A stretch of 45,458 bases of DNA from Endotrypanum monterogeii (GCA_000333855.2 CM007318.1:1110047-1155504), one strand, 5' to 3'. Positions 9,277-19,732 are shown, counted from the first letter of the stretch. Translations and numbers: made by a program. The notes: generated from the sequence alone by a model not told the origin.

Positions 9277-10711
9277 GGGACGGCTGCTGATGGGCGAGGC
9301 TGCGCGGGTGCGGGAGAGAGCCATTAGTGCCCAAGGCGGAGTGCAGTCACACTGACGCGCCCGACCTCCTCTGGGCTCCCCCACGGGCTCACCGCGGTGC
9401 TGTGGAGCGAACAGCAAGATGAGGAGGGCGGCGCGGCTTGTGTAGGCGCGGACTCTCCTCGGTGGAGCCCTCCCCCTATCCCTCTTCAGGGCTCACACCA
9501 GCTGCGAGCACTGACACCGGCGCCGAGCCGCGCTCGACCGACCGCCCCCCGCTCCAGCGATGGCTTGCTTGGGATGCTCCCCTTTCTCCTATTTGTTTCT
9601 TTAGATGTGAGTTGTGTGAACCCCTTCGGCACGGCGCGGCATACCCTTTCCTTCCCCCGCCTCTGCCCCCTCCTTTTCCCGACCTGCTGGCCGTCGTAGA
9701 TCCCCCCACTCTGGGGCGGAGGGCGGGCCAACGAGAAGAAGAGCTAATTTGACCGGCACACGGAGGCTGCGCCCACGATAGCATGGTTAGTGGTGCCTCT
9801 ACTTCTTTCAGGGCCCCTGCCCTTCTCCCCTACCTCCTTTTCCAAACACAGAAATCGAGAGACACAGTATGTCTGTCGCTGTCGTCCTCGTCTCGCCAGG
9901 CGTGGCGCGAGTGTGCTGCGAACGCCCACATCCCCCTTTTCCCCTGCCTCTGTTCCTTCGGTTCCCCACGCTCGCCCGCCGCTGGCCGCCACGCCACTGC
10001 CCACAGCGATTTCTCCTCCCCACCTCTCTTCAAGTAACCCGACCTCTGCCAAGTCTCCTTCTCGCCCTCCTCTCCGGCTTTCCCAGTGCACTTTTTCCGC
10101 TGCGGCTCACTGCTAGATCGACCGCGTGAGGATATTTATCCCCCTCCCATATTCTAGTCTCCCTGCGTGACCTCCATCTCACCAATCACATTTGTTGTAT
10201 TGCCGCTACCTGATGGCTCTCTCCTCTGCTTGAAGGCATCACAGATTTTTCCCGTCAGCGACTGACTTGCGCTACTCCTGATCGCTGCAGCTGTGCTTCC
10301 TGAGCTTCTCTGCCTCGACGCCTATCCCGTCTGGACGATCGCTGCCAACACCGCTTGGAACTCCAGTAGAGGAAAAGACAGGCGTGAGTCTGGCCGTGTA
10401 TGCGCGCGTGCTCGGTGACATCCACTTGGAGCATCGCTTCTCAGCGTATCGCTGTTGCCGCGCCTCCTCTTCCCCCCTCTCCAACCGCCCACATACGCAT
10501 ACGAATCCCTGTGCCGTCGGGCACTCGACAAGGGCACCACAGAGGACCACCACCGATTGCTTGGGCTGTTGAGTAGTTCTCTCAGCTCGAACGAGTGCGC
10601 CGAAGCAACCGCCTGCCACTGTATATATATATATATATAGGGGGAGGGCACGTCAAGCTCGGCCGTACGGCAGCACGGGGAGCAGGCGACACAGGCGTTA
10701 ACCAAGTAGAG
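9277..10711. other. Intergenic region between the P-loop protein and the LPG2-like gene
   Basis: No gene supported. The sequence is pyrimidine-rich on the + strand, with C/T blocks at about 9630-9700, 9930-10100 and 10455-10490. Any of these could direct trans-splicing or the coupled polyadenylation. A TA microsatellite lies at 10622-10639. Confidence 0.6.
10622..10640 (+). repeat. TA microsatellite ending in AG, just upstream of the LPG2-like gene
   Basis: Nine TA units run into AG at 10639-10640, 71 bp before the ATG at 10712. The tract lies in the 5' UTR or the pre-mRNA spacer depending on which AG is used for trans-splicing. The densest pyrimidine tract is further upstream, at 10455-10490. 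Confidence 0.85.
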
Positions 10712-11758
10712 ATGACCACATCGGCGGCAGCGATCAGCCGCGCTCGCGCAGTGGCGGAGGTGTCTGTCTCCGTGACGATGTACTCCCTCTGCAGCGTTGG
10801 CATGATTCTCTTGAACAAACTAATGATGACCCAATACTCCCTGAACTATCCGTGGGGGATCCTGATTATGCAAAACGGTGGTGCACTGACGATCGTGGTG
10901 CTCGCGAAAGCAGCGGGGTTTATCAGTTATCCGAGCTTCTCATCGAGCGTAGTGAAGCAGTGGCTGCCTCTAACTTTGCTCTTCGTGCTGATGTTGTTTA
11001 CATCCATGAGGAGCTTGGAGGTGATGTCCGTTGCAGCGCAGACGATTCTCAAGAACCTGTGCGTTGTGTGCACCGCCCTTGGCGACAGGTTCCTCTACGG
11101 CAAGCCGCAAACGCTGGCGATCTACTTCTCGCTTGTGTTGATGCTTTTTGGCAGCTACCTCAGCGTGAAGGGCGACCGGTGGGTGACGTCGCATGGGCTT
11201 GCGTGGACGTTTCTGAACATCATCGCCACCGTCTCCTACACGCTGTACATGAAGGCCGTGCTCGGCGCTGTAAGCGAATCAATCGGTCGCTACGGCCCTG
11301 TGTTCTACAACAACTTGTTGTCCCTCCCCCTCCTCCTGCTCATGGGCTACACTGAAATTGGGCCGTTTCTGACTGACTGTAACGAGGCCACGATGGGCTG
11401 CAAGGTGGTGGTTGTCATCTCGGTGCTTGTGAGCTCCGCGATGACGTTCTCTGTCTTCTGGTGTATGTCTGCCACCTCCCCCACCACGATGAGCGTTGTC
11501 GGATCGCTGAACAAGATTCCACTTACCTTCCTGAGCATGTTCCTGTTTCACCAGTTTCCCAGTGCGATAGGCTACGTGGGTATCGTGATTGCTCTCTCCT
11601 CGGGTCTGCTGTATACACACCTCAACATCCAGGCCAACCGCAGCAAGGCCCCCGCCCAAACGGGGTCCTCCGGACAGGACGGGAAAAAAGAAACGTCAGT
11701 GTGCGAAGTCGTGGTGCGTGTTGATGAGGACACGCGAGTGATTGCCAAGGACGACTAG
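10712..11758 (+). CDS. LPG2: GDP-mannose (nucleotide-sugar) transporter, LPG2-like
   Basis: A 348-residue multi-pass Golgi nucleotide-sugar transporter. In Leishmania, LPG2 brings GDP-mannose (also GDP-arabinose and GDP-fucose) into the Golgi lumen for lipophosphoglycan and proteophosphoglycan phosphosaccharide repeats. The sequence shows about ten hydrophobic segments, the N-terminal block ILLNKL (32-37), YPWGILIMQNGGA (46-58), the FYNN motif (198-201) and GSLNK (264-268). The last two correspond to the FYNN and GALNK motifs that form the GDP-mannose site in yeast Vrg4. Leishmania LPG2 is about 341 residues, and similarity to my memory of it is high along the whole length except the polar C-terminal tail (308-348). 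The open frame extends upstream to 10595, but only via a GTG codon and through the TA microsatellite, so the first ATG at 10712 is the start. Codon use is GC-rich. Confidence 0.93.
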   Translation: MTTSAAAISRARAVAEVSVSVTMYSLCSVGMILLNKLMMTQYSLNYPWGILIMQNGGALTIVVLAKAAGFISYPSFSSSVVKQWLPLTLLFVLMLFTSMRSLEVMSVAAQTILKNLCVVCTALGDRFLYGKPQTLAIYFSLVLMLFGSYLSVKGDRWVTSHGLAWTFLNIIATVSYTLYMKAVLGAVSESIGRYGPVFYNNLLSLPLLLLMGYTEIGPFLTDCNEATMGCKVVVVISVLVSSAMTFSVFWCMSATSPTTMSVVGSLNKIPLTFLSMFLFHQFPSAIGYVGIVIALSSGLLYTHLNIQANRSKAPAQTGSSGQDGKKETSVCEVVVRVDEDTRVIAKDD

Positions 11759-11798
11759 TCCACACACAGCGGCTGCATGCCGATGACAAAGGGTAGGC

Positions 11799-11846
11799 GG
11801 AGGGGGGGGTGGGAAGGTCACGCCCGACTAACCCCCCCCCCCCTCC
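11799..11846. other. G-run / C-run inverted pair
   Basis: GGA followed by eight G and a T (11799-11810) faces A, twelve C, then TCC (11831-11846). The two could pair as a GC stem of about 11 bp with a loop of about 20 nt. The site is 40 bp downstream of the LPG2-like stop codon, so it would lie in the 3' UTR of that mRNA. Confidence 0.5.
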
Positions 11847-13033
11847 CTAGCAGCGTGTGGGGTGACGCCACGCGGGTGCCCCGTATCGGCTGATAGTGCT
11901 TAAAAATATGCGCGTATCCTAACCGGCACTTTGGGTGCCTTCTGTTAAGGCAGGAGAACTCCCTTTCTCTCATACACCGCAGTGTTTTTTTTTTTCCCGG
12001 TTGGGCGGTGATGTCGTCATCCTTGGATTCACCCCCGCTTTTCCTGCTGCCTCATCAAGCTGACGATCTCAATCGTATGATCTTGAGTGAAGACAGTCCT
12101 GACAACTAAATAAACTTTTGGGGCCACTGGGGTGCCCTCCTCCCGAAAGTGTAGTTTCCTTTAACAGCTCCTGCGTGCGAACATCCTACTGCTGACAACT
12201 TGTGTTCTCCGCATGACAGCAATCATTACGTCGTGGACAAGACCATGCACTCCTATAGTGTTCTTCCAGCAGTCAAGGACCTCTGGGGGGAGCGGGGCGA
12301 TGGCTTGCCGCGGACGCCGGGCCACCAGGCTCCTGTCCGCGCGGTGTGTAGGCTCGACAGCGGGAACGCGTGCGCCTTTCCTGTGTTCGGGAAAGTTCTG
12401 TGCTGACTGGAACGCCATCTTCCCGCTCCTCGCACCCGCTGGTGGCACCCAGGATCTCGCATATGCATTGTGCTGAGAGACGCGAGGGGGGCGCTGGTCG
12501 GCGGGGGCATATCACCCTGATGTGTGTCGGCGTGCGCCTTGTGCTCGCGCGCAGGTGACTGAGAAGTAGTGCTGCGGCGTCCCTCGCCTGTCTTGCGGCA
12601 CTGCCCTGATGGTGCGGCTTCCGGTATTGCCTTCCTTCGCCGCTCGCTTGTACGGTGCTCCGAGGGTCTATCGCGTTAGGAACAATCCGCGAATTCAGAC
12701 CCTGTTTCGTTTTGTTACACACTCGTGTTGCCTGAGCGCGTGTGTGTGCTTGTGCAGACACTTATAAGACGTATGTGTACGTACATGTATGTTTAATTTC
12801 CCTGTATCCTCATTGTTATCGCCTTTCAGGGGAAGGCTACGAATTATTTCCGTACACCGACGCACACATGGCCGTTAGATGTGCTGGATCCGTCCTTTGC
12901 ACTTGCGACGCATCCACACACACACACACGATGCCGCAGCGAGTGACACAGCCAAAGCAGCGGGAAAGGTGTGTGACGGACAGCAGAGAGCTCGAGGAGG
13001 TGCTTCTGCTGACCAGCGTAGACGCGTGTGTGG

Positions 13034-13037
<4 letters not shown>

Positions 13038-13072
<35 letters not shown>
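13038..13072. repeat. TG dinucleotide microsatellite
   Basis: Long uninterrupted TG run in the spacer upstream of RRP6. Confidence 0.95.
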
Positions 13073-13073
<1 letters not shown>

Positions 13074-13699
13074 GTGCCAGTGGTATTTGCCCCGGTGCGC
13101 GCTGCTCCTGGCTCTACGACGCCGATGGCGACGTGCTGTTAGGCTACTCTTCGCGCTCCTTTATCCGCTACTCGTGTCTGTCGCTGCGACACGCGTTGAG
13201 GCCCCGCGCTGGTATACGTGTGGTCGCTCAACCTCTCATTGTGTCAGGCTGACGTATCAGCTGCATGGAGTGACACCGTCGACTGCGTTCGTCCCCTCCT
13301 CGCATAAGGGACTGGTATCTCCTCTACTTATGTGCTCGGTGTCCCCTTGTACTGTCTCTCGCCACTCTTTCTCTTCTCGAACCCACGTGTGCGTCGCGCG
13401 CCGATTCTCTCTCATGTCCTTCGCAAGCGCGAGCATCCACATACCCCCGCTCTTGTTTACTCGCGCGCAGCCACAACGTCTTGCATCGTGGGTGACGCAC
13501 GGCTTGTGTGCTCTGTTACTTTTCCATTTTGTGGTGGCTGCTGTTTTTTCCAGCGTGCTTTCGTTTACCTCGGCTTTGGTGTGTGGCGCTGCTCGCCTCT
13601 CCCCCACCCCACCCCACCCTGCCCTGCCCTCTGGTACTCGGCGGGTACATGCCGTCGTGTGGTTGCGAGCACTCTGCTCTCTAGAGCGCTCCACTGTCC

Positions 13700-13702
<3 letters not shown>

Positions 13703-13733
<31 letters not shown>
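13703..13733. repeat. TA dinucleotide microsatellite
   Basis: About 15 TA units, located just before the start of the probable decayed gene. Confidence 0.95.
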
Positions 13734-13737
<4 letters not shown>

Positions 13738-14627
13738 GCTTTGTGTTTGCGAGGTGTTTGTGTGTGTGTACTCGAGCCTTGCCTAGTGCAACAGCACGTC
13801 GGCGGCACGTGCAGCGCTGGTGGGGTGTATCGTTGAAAGAGGACGATGCACCAGGGGCTGCTCTCGATTTTCCTTGGAGGGTCCCTCCAGCGGCGGAGCC
13901 GTCGATAGGCGCGCCGCACCCGACCGCAGACCGTCGCCATGAGCTTGAAGAAAAAGACCCGATGCGCCGAGCGATTCCTCTGGTTGCCGAGGCTGTCGCA
14001 CAGCGTACTGGTAGTGTTGGAGCTGCGGCACCCTCGTTGACAGAAGGATACTATGCTGTACTGCATGCAGCGACCGTGAAAGAGGAGCTGCCTATTGAGG
14101 ACCTGGTCGGGAGGCTCGTTATCGATAACAACAAACGCATGGAAGGTCTACCAGAGACTTCCCCGCTGGAGCTGAAGCTGATTGGGCGGTGTGTCACCTT
14201 ACCAGGTGAGACACTCGTCGACGGCCACATAACACTCTTCCCTCTACGAGGGTCTTGTTGGAAACATCAGCAAAGTCCCCGTTACGTTGACTCGTGTGTA
14301 CCGGTATACCAAAGAATGCTCCCGAGCACGCAGGGTGGAATACGACAGTGCGTCGGCTGCTGGTGCTAGACCGAGGCTGCCACCGCCACCTGGTAGCGAC
14401 CTGACTACAAGCAGTCGTGTGGCTGCCCACCCCGCGGCACAGCGCGCAAGGGTGTCGAAGCACGCAGCTCGATGAACAGCGACAGCGTACGAAAAGGCAG
14501 CGACAAGGACACGAGCGTTGAGGGCGACGGCGTCGACTGTTCTGGCGTCGCAGGATGCCCCGTGTGCTGGGCACGATAGGTGGGGATGCGAGCCGGTGGG
14601 CGGCTTTCACCTTGCGGGACCGCTTAG

Positions 14628-14883
14628 GCTCTGGGCTGCCCCGTGTGTTGTCATTTGTGTGGAGGATCGCGTGCGCGCCGCATGATGTCATGCAGGTATG
14701 CTCCTTTGTCGTAGCGCCCCGGCGCTGTGTCGATTAACATACCACATCATATCCCAATGCTTTATCCAAATAGGCTGAGGGCGCCGCGTGGGGACCGAGT
14801 CGGGTCGGGGAAAGTGGTGCTGGGGAGTGTCAGGGAGCGGGGACGGGGGACGACCAAATGCAGCAGTGCGTCTGGGGTGCACA
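14628..14883 (+). repeat. 256-bp direct repeat, copy 1
   Basis: Identical over 256 bases to 15408-15663, with a 780-bp offset in the same orientation. Sequences on both sides of the two copies are unrelated. No terminal inverted repeats or obvious target-site duplication are seen. Confidence 0.92.
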
Positions 14884-15407
14884 AACGCGGCACGCATAGC
14901 CACATTCGTGCTGTGGCCGTGGCCGTGCACGTGGGTGTGCGTTTTGTGGTGGCGGTGGTGTAATAGAAAACTCTGGATAACAAGGCCGTGTGGTGCCCGG
15001 TGTGATGACAAAGTCCTCTCTGCTACAACTACTATTAGCGTCCGATGTGTCGCTGACGATCACAGTTTGAACTTCATCTTTCGCTCCGATCTGAGGGCTC
15101 TGCACGACGCTTGTGTGTGTGTGTGTGTGTGTGCGGATCTGTGTTTTGGGACGCGAGCTGCGTACTGCAACCGTGCGACGTCACACCAACCGCTGCTCAT
15201 ACGTTTCTCCTTATCGTATGGCTGTGATTATTGTGGACGGAGATGGAGGAATTGGTCCTCGCACCAACGCAGTGGTGGCTTATCTTCCACGCACTTTGGA
15301 GTTTCTCTCGGTTCGCGTGCTCCTCCGATGAGCTTCAAACCATCATCAAACTCCTAGAATCGAAGCCTGTCCCAGCATCGGTTTCTGGTGCTGGCACGCA
15401 CGCATGA

Positions 15408-15663
15408 GCTCTGGGCTGCCCCGTGTGTTGTCATTTGTGTGGAGGATCGCGTGCGCGCCGCATGATGTCATGCAGGTATGCTCCTTTGTCGTAGCGCCCC
15501 GGCGCTGTGTCGATTAACATACCACATCATATCCCAATGCTTTATCCAAATAGGCTGAGGGCGCCGCGTGGGGACCGAGTCGGGTCGGGGAAAGTGGTGC
15601 TGGGGAGTGTCAGGGAGCGGGGACGGGGGACGACCAAATGCAGCAGTGCGTCTGGGGTGCACA
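15408..15663 (+). repeat. 256-bp direct repeat, copy 2
   Basis: Identical to 14628-14883. It is followed by a sequence with a T run at 15690-15699 and then the last coding-like fragment of the probable decayed gene. Confidence 0.92.
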
Positions 15664-16320
15664 TACAGCTGTCGTCACCACTACTCGCTTTTTTTTTTTG
15701 AACGCGGTGACGCGAAGAAGGCTGACGGCGACTCAACTTCGAGCCTCAACTGCTTTGACGACGCTGTGATACGGGGGAACTTACTCTATGAAGCGAAAAC
15801 GTTGTCTACCACAGCACCAATAACATTTCACGTGTATCCGATCGACATCCGGAAGGTAAATGAAACCATATCTCTCAATTTCGTTATTCTCGGAGTGGAT
15901 CTTCATGTTTCGCTTTTTTTTTTGCCCCCGCTTATCTTTTCATGATCAGATTTGATAACCCGTGATCCTCCCCCCTCCCCCCCAGTTGAACTGAGGCGGT
16001 ACACTGTTGGCGTTTAAGAAATCGGGTTTACTACTGCTCTTCTACTGCAAACTACTTTGCTCACAGTAAGGCCAACGCATCTGGAACACACTCGTCCATT
16101 GAACAAGCAAAAGCAAAAAAAAAAATACCTGTTTGCGGTCGAAGGATATCGTTTATTAACGAGAGGGAGATCCGGCTACTCGCTCACCTTTTCCTCAAGT
16201 GATCTCTCGAAGCAGCAGAGTCTTGTACCGAGAGCGTTTGCTTGCTGATGAAGTGACCCGGTGAGGCAAGTTGGTGATTGGATCGAAGAGGGCCTACGAG
16301 GGATAGAGGAAAGTGCTGTA

Positions 16321-18549
16321 ATGTCGACCAGAGCTGCGGATGCTGCGCTCCCCTCCACAAAGGACATCGTGTCTGCTGTGTTTGGGTCTGTGAAAGAGTA
16401 CAGTAGACTTTCTGCGCAGCTTGCCGTGGATGATTATGATTACCATTTGGCGTTTCCAGGATTCCGGAAGCACATTCGCGATGATAGTCAAACGCTCGTT
16501 GCGCTCATGGATGCGTGCACGCAGATGCTGCCGAAGCGGCGGCGCACCACCCTTTCGTATGAAGAGGATTTTCGGAGCAGCGCTGTACACCTACTTGAGA
16601 CTCAGCGCACTGCAGTAATGGAGGCTATCGACTCGCTGCTGGAAAATGTTGACTCTCTTCTTGACGAGGTGAAAGGACGAAAAATGGATGCGCGGGGGCA
16701 GCTTTCAGTCACCTTTGGCTCTGAGCTTGCGCCCTCGGCGCATCGGGAAGGGGGCACAAGTGTTGCTGCTGCTGCTGCTGCCACCACACAGGGAGGTGTC
16801 GTTCGTCTAGCTCATGTTCGGCGTCCGCAGTTGCTCTTCGACACCCCACCAGATAATTCATCGGCACCGTTTATTCCTCACTACTGCGACGCATCTGGAC
16901 AGTACCATATTGGGGTAGCTGGTCAGCACCCCTTTGAGGCGGTGATCAAGGCCTTTACGATCCCGGAATCACAGCTGCTGCCGCGTGCAGAGGTCCCCCC
17001 ACTGCCACTGGACGCCTGTCCACTCACATTTGTGGATACCCCAGCGGCCCTGCAGGCAATGGTGGAAAAGTTGTTGCTCGTGGGCGAGATTGCTGTGGAT
17101 TTGGAGCATCATGACTTCTACAGTTATCAAGGCTTCACATGCTTAATGCAGATCAGTACTCGTGAGGCAGACTTCATCGTGGATTGCCTGCAACTACGCT
17201 CCTCGATGGGGGCGCTGGCGCCTGTGTTCCTCAACCCTTCGATTTTAAAAGTGCTGCACGGCGCGCGAGAGGATGTTCGGTGGCTTCAGAAAGACTTCTC
17301 CCTCTACTTGGTGAATTTCTTTGACACGGGTGTTGCCTTGCAGATGCTACATATGCCTTACAGCCTTGCCTTTGCCGTTGACCACTTCTGCCAAGTAAAG
17401 CTAAACAAAAAATACCAAACATCCGACTGGCGTGTACGGCCGTTGTCGGCAGAGATGGTACACTACGCGCGACAAGACACACACTTTCTCCTCTACATAT
17501 ATGACAGGTTAAAGGCGCTCCTGTTGAACAGCGAGGGCCGTGCCAGCATCGGCAGTTTGCTCGTTCACGTCTACAACGAGAGCAGGCAGCTCTCTTTGCA
17601 GATGTACGAGAAGCCAAATGTAGTTTCAGACGAAACCTACAAAATCGCGCTTGGCCGAAGTCTCAGTGGTCTGAGCAAGGTCCAGGAAAGAGTAGCACGT
17701 GATGTCTTCAACTGGAGGGAAACGGCGGCACGTGAAGTTGATGATTCACCAACGGCGGTATTGCATCTTTCTTCTGTATTGGCCATTGCGTCAAGGCTTC
17801 CAACGACGGCCAAGGAGCTGCTCCGGTGCTGCACTCCCGCGACGGCTGTGCTCCGCGACAATGTCGCCTTTTTAGTGAAGGTGGTCAAGGACGCCCTGGC
17901 GAGTGGCGAGGACGACGCGGTGGTGAGTGTACACGCGACAGTGAAAGTGGACGGGGTAGAAAATGAAGGCGACGATGGTGCAATGAAAGCCGCTAGCAAA
18001 GAATGGGCCTTTTATCGCTCACTTTGTCCAACAGACGTGCACCGGCCGATGACAGGTACACTGCCGTCTTTGGCTAGTGGAATGAAAACAGTGGCTTCGG
18101 CTGAGGTGTCACAGGAGGAGCGCTCCTCCTTGCTTTCGCACACGACGCCATCGGCGTGGTTCACTGCGATGCAGACTCTATCCCGCGTTCTTGCCACTCG
18201 TCCCCAGCAGCACGTCGAGCTTCCTGGAGCTGAAGTCTTCGCTGCTCGTCAGGCAGCACCTGCAGCCTCCGTACCAGCGGCACAAAGCGCAGGCGTCGTT
18301 CCAGAGGAAGAAAAGAAAAACGATTCCGTCGCCAGCAGTCGCGACTCGAGCGTCGATGGCGTCGCACAGAAGACTGAAGAAAAAGACCCAGCGACCCAGC
18401 ACATACCCGCCCCTTCAAATCTTCAGGCTGACGCTGTGTCCAGCGTACCTGCCGACAAGCGTGCCGTCGCTATCAAACAGGCTTACGGCCTTGGGACAAA
18501 GGGACAGTCCAAGAAGAGCGGCAAAGGAAAGACTGGGATGAAGAAATAA
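16321..18549 (+). CDS. RRP6: RRP6 3'-5' exoribonuclease (exosome-associated, DEDD-Y)
   Basis: A 742-residue RRP6/PM-Scl100 homologue, the exosome-associated exoribonuclease that trims and degrades rRNA, snoRNA and other nuclear RNAs. The N-terminal third (about 14-120) is helical and fits the PMC2NT domain that binds the Rrp47-type cofactor. The DEDD-Y catalytic residues are all present: D260 and E262 in AVDLEHH, D318 in HGAREDVRWL, and Y382 and D386 in YARQDTHF. An HRDC domain follows (about 445-515). The C-terminal part is low-complexity and ends in a Lys-rich tail that could act as a nuclear signal. A poly-Ala run (GCT repeat near 16763) lies between the N-terminal and exonuclease domains. 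The open frame extends 20 codons upstream only through a GTG at 16261; the first ATG, at 16321, is chosen. Length matches the trypanosome family. Confidence 0.95.
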   Translation: MSTRAADAALPSTKDIVSAVFGSVKEYSRLSAQLAVDDYDYHLAFPGFRKHIRDDSQTLVALMDACTQMLPKRRRTTLSYEEDFRSSAVHLLETQRTAVMEAIDSLLENVDSLLDEVKGRKMDARGQLSVTFGSELAPSAHREGGTSVAAAAAATTQGGVVRLAHVRRPQLLFDTPPDNSSAPFIPHYCDASGQYHIGVAGQHPFEAVIKAFTIPESQLLPRAEVPPLPLDACPLTFVDTPAALQAMVEKLLLVGEIAVDLEHHDFYSYQGFTCLMQISTREADFIVDCLQLRSSMGALAPVFLNPSILKVLHGAREDVRWLQKDFSLYLVNFFDTGVALQMLHMPYSLAFAVDHFCQVKLNKKYQTSDWRVRPLSAEMVHYARQDTHFLLYIYDRLKALLLNSEGRASIGSLLVHVYNESRQLSLQMYEKPNVVSDETYKIALGRSLSGLSKVQERVARDVFNWRETAAREVDDSPTAVLHLSSVLAIASRLPTTAKELLRCCTPATAVLRDNVAFLVKVVKDALASGEDDAVVSVHATVKVDGVENEGDDGAMKAASKEWAFYRSLCPTDVHRPMTGTLPSLASGMKTVASAEVSQEERSSLLSHTTPSAWFTAMQTLSRVLATRPQQHVELPGAEVFAARQAAPAASVPAAQSAGVVPEEEKKNDSVASSRDSSVDGVAQKTEEKDPATQHIPAPSNLQADAVSSVPADKRAVAIKQAYGLGTKGQSKKSGKGKTGMKK

Positions 18550-18792
18550 ACCGCGCGAAAGGGTGCTGGTCACTTTCCCTTGACTCATCTGCAAAACGAG
18601 CACCGATTGAATAAACTAAGCACACACAGTGACGGGGAAATGGAAGGAGAGCGTGTAGAAATATGCGCGGGAATTTGCGTTGTATACCGACCGGTGCCAC
18701 CCCTTGTTGTCTACCAGCTCTCTGAGAGAAAGTCCACCTTCCCTCCAGTCAGCTAACAAGCGCACCTCTGCAGTGTTGTCGAGTAAAGTAAG

Positions 18793-18798
18793 ATATAT

Positions 18799-18829
<31 letters not shown>

Positions 18830-18854
18830 CATGTGTATATATGTATATATATAT
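18793..18854. repeat. TA-rich microsatellite with ACATGT interruptions
   Basis: TA units interrupted by ACATGT palindromes, making the whole tract self-complementary. It lies about 240 bp after the RRP6 stop codon. Confidence 0.9.
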
Positions 18855-19599
18855 GGGTATGACTCTTTTAACAAGGAAGTGAAAAATTAAAGAAAGCAGC
18901 CGCAAAAAAAAGTAAATGTGAGAAAAAGAAAAGAGGCAGCGAAATCTGTTTGTCTCGCATCGGGGCATGCAGTTGCTGATCGAAAAAGAGAGTCTCATCG
19001 CGTGAAGGATAAGCACTGGGGGCACCAACGAGAGTGCGAGGCCTCAGTGGAGACGTTCCATTATCATAGGCTTTGTCCTATTTTTGGACAGACTCCGCTC
19101 CTCCAAGTGACTATTTCTTTCGTACTTGCACCCAGCTGTGTGCTTTCTTCTCCTCCCCACACACTAGAGCACCTCAGAGCGCGTTGTTCCTGCATAATTT
19201 GATGGCGGATCTCTTCGTACCGGTGTTTTTCCATGCCTTCTTGGGTGGGTGTATGTCGAAGACGCTCAGCTACGTGGAATAGGCTCTGCTTTATGCACCC
19301 CCTCCCCCTCCACCCCGTCCGAAGGACTTCTCGCCCTGCATCCACCTGTTTCCGAGCTTGACAGGGGTGCTGTACTCTATACCATCCCCCCTGTTTTTTC
19401 TGCCCTTCTTTCTGCTGCCCCATTACGTTCAAAAAAAAAAAGTCTACGGCTTTGCGTGGTGTTGCGGCTGAGTGGCTCGGTTGCCCAGTGTGATTGTTAC
19501 CCATCGGTGGGACGCGGGCTCGCCCCGTTGCTTCATCAAATCATTTTTTTTTATATAAATGCGTGTGTGTGCTTCTACGTCTGTGTCTCTCACATTCGT

Positions 19600-19644
19600 A
19601 TAAAAACCTTTCTTATCAACGCTGGCACTGATTCATTTCCGTAG
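19600..19644 (+). promoter_or_regulatory. Candidate trans-splice acceptor for the PIP kinase
   Basis: A moderately pyrimidine-rich stretch leads to AG at 19643-19644, 88 bp before the ATG at 19733. Stronger tracts lie further upstream, so this site is tentative. Confidence 0.35.
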
Positions 19645-19732
19645 CAACACGCTTTGCTGCGCACTATCACGCTCACTTTACTTGTCCTCGTACGAACAAA
19701 AGCCTTGTGGGCGTGTGCGGGGAGGGTGAGGT

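Larger units (their letters stand above)
13806..15945 (+). pseudogene. Probable decayed protein-coding gene, broken by frameshifts and a duplication
   Basis: Several consecutive + strand fragments look like protein but fall in different frames. Fragment A (about 13806-14250) includes EELPIEDLVGRLVIDNNK. Fragment B (14251-14475), one base out of frame with A, begins GLVGNISKVPVTL. A third fragment lies at about 14999-15115 (RCDDKVLSATTTISV). Another begins at the ATG at 15218 (MAVIIVDGDGG) and ends at 15331. The next, in another frame, lies at 15321-15404 (SSDELQTIIKLLESK). The last is about 15700-15945 (VIRGNLLYEAKTLS). The composition is charged and non-repetitive, unlike the microsatellite frames nearby. 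Two copies of a 256-bp repeat interrupt it. I do not recognise the ancestral family. The alternative is chance open frames in spacer DNA. Confidence 0.35.
11759..16320. other. 4.5-kb region without an intact gene
   Basis: The longest spacer in the window. It holds a G-run/C-run inverted pair (11799-11846), a GC-rich segment at about 12150-12720, a TG microsatellite (13038-13072), a TA microsatellite (13703-13733), the 256-bp direct repeat pair and a probable decayed gene (about 13806-15945). Long open frames around 12742-14369 run through microsatellites and are not credible as intact genes. Confidence 0.6.
18550..19732. other. Intergenic region between RRP6 and the PIP kinase
   Basis: No gene supported on either strand. 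It contains a TA-rich microsatellite (about 18793-18854), an A-rich block at about 18885-18940, and pyrimidine tracts at about 19285-19320, 19380-19420 and 19543-19640 that may guide processing of the downstream mRNA. Confidence 0.65.

Noticed and set aside
10595..10711. 39-residue N-terminal extension of the LPG2-like protein
   Set aside because: It starts at GTG and passes through the TA microsatellite; known LPG2 proteins begin close to the ATG at 10712.
12742..13734. Long + strand open frame of 330 codons
   Set aside because: It runs through TG and TA microsatellites (VCVCV and IYIYI runs), has no recognisable domain and lies in spacer DNA.
13257..14066. Minus-strand open frame of 269 codons
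   Set aside because: It includes a translated TA microsatellite, has no domain, and would be the only minus-strand gene in a unidirectional cluster.
16261..16320. 20-residue N-terminal extension of RRP6
   Set aside because: It would need a GTG start; the ATG at 16321 is the first eukaryotic-type start and gives the expected family length.
19450..19530. Possible tRNA-like segment (GC stem and loop near 19510-19523)
   Set aside because: No full cloverleaf, no canonical A-box or B-box (GGTTCGANNCC) sequence.
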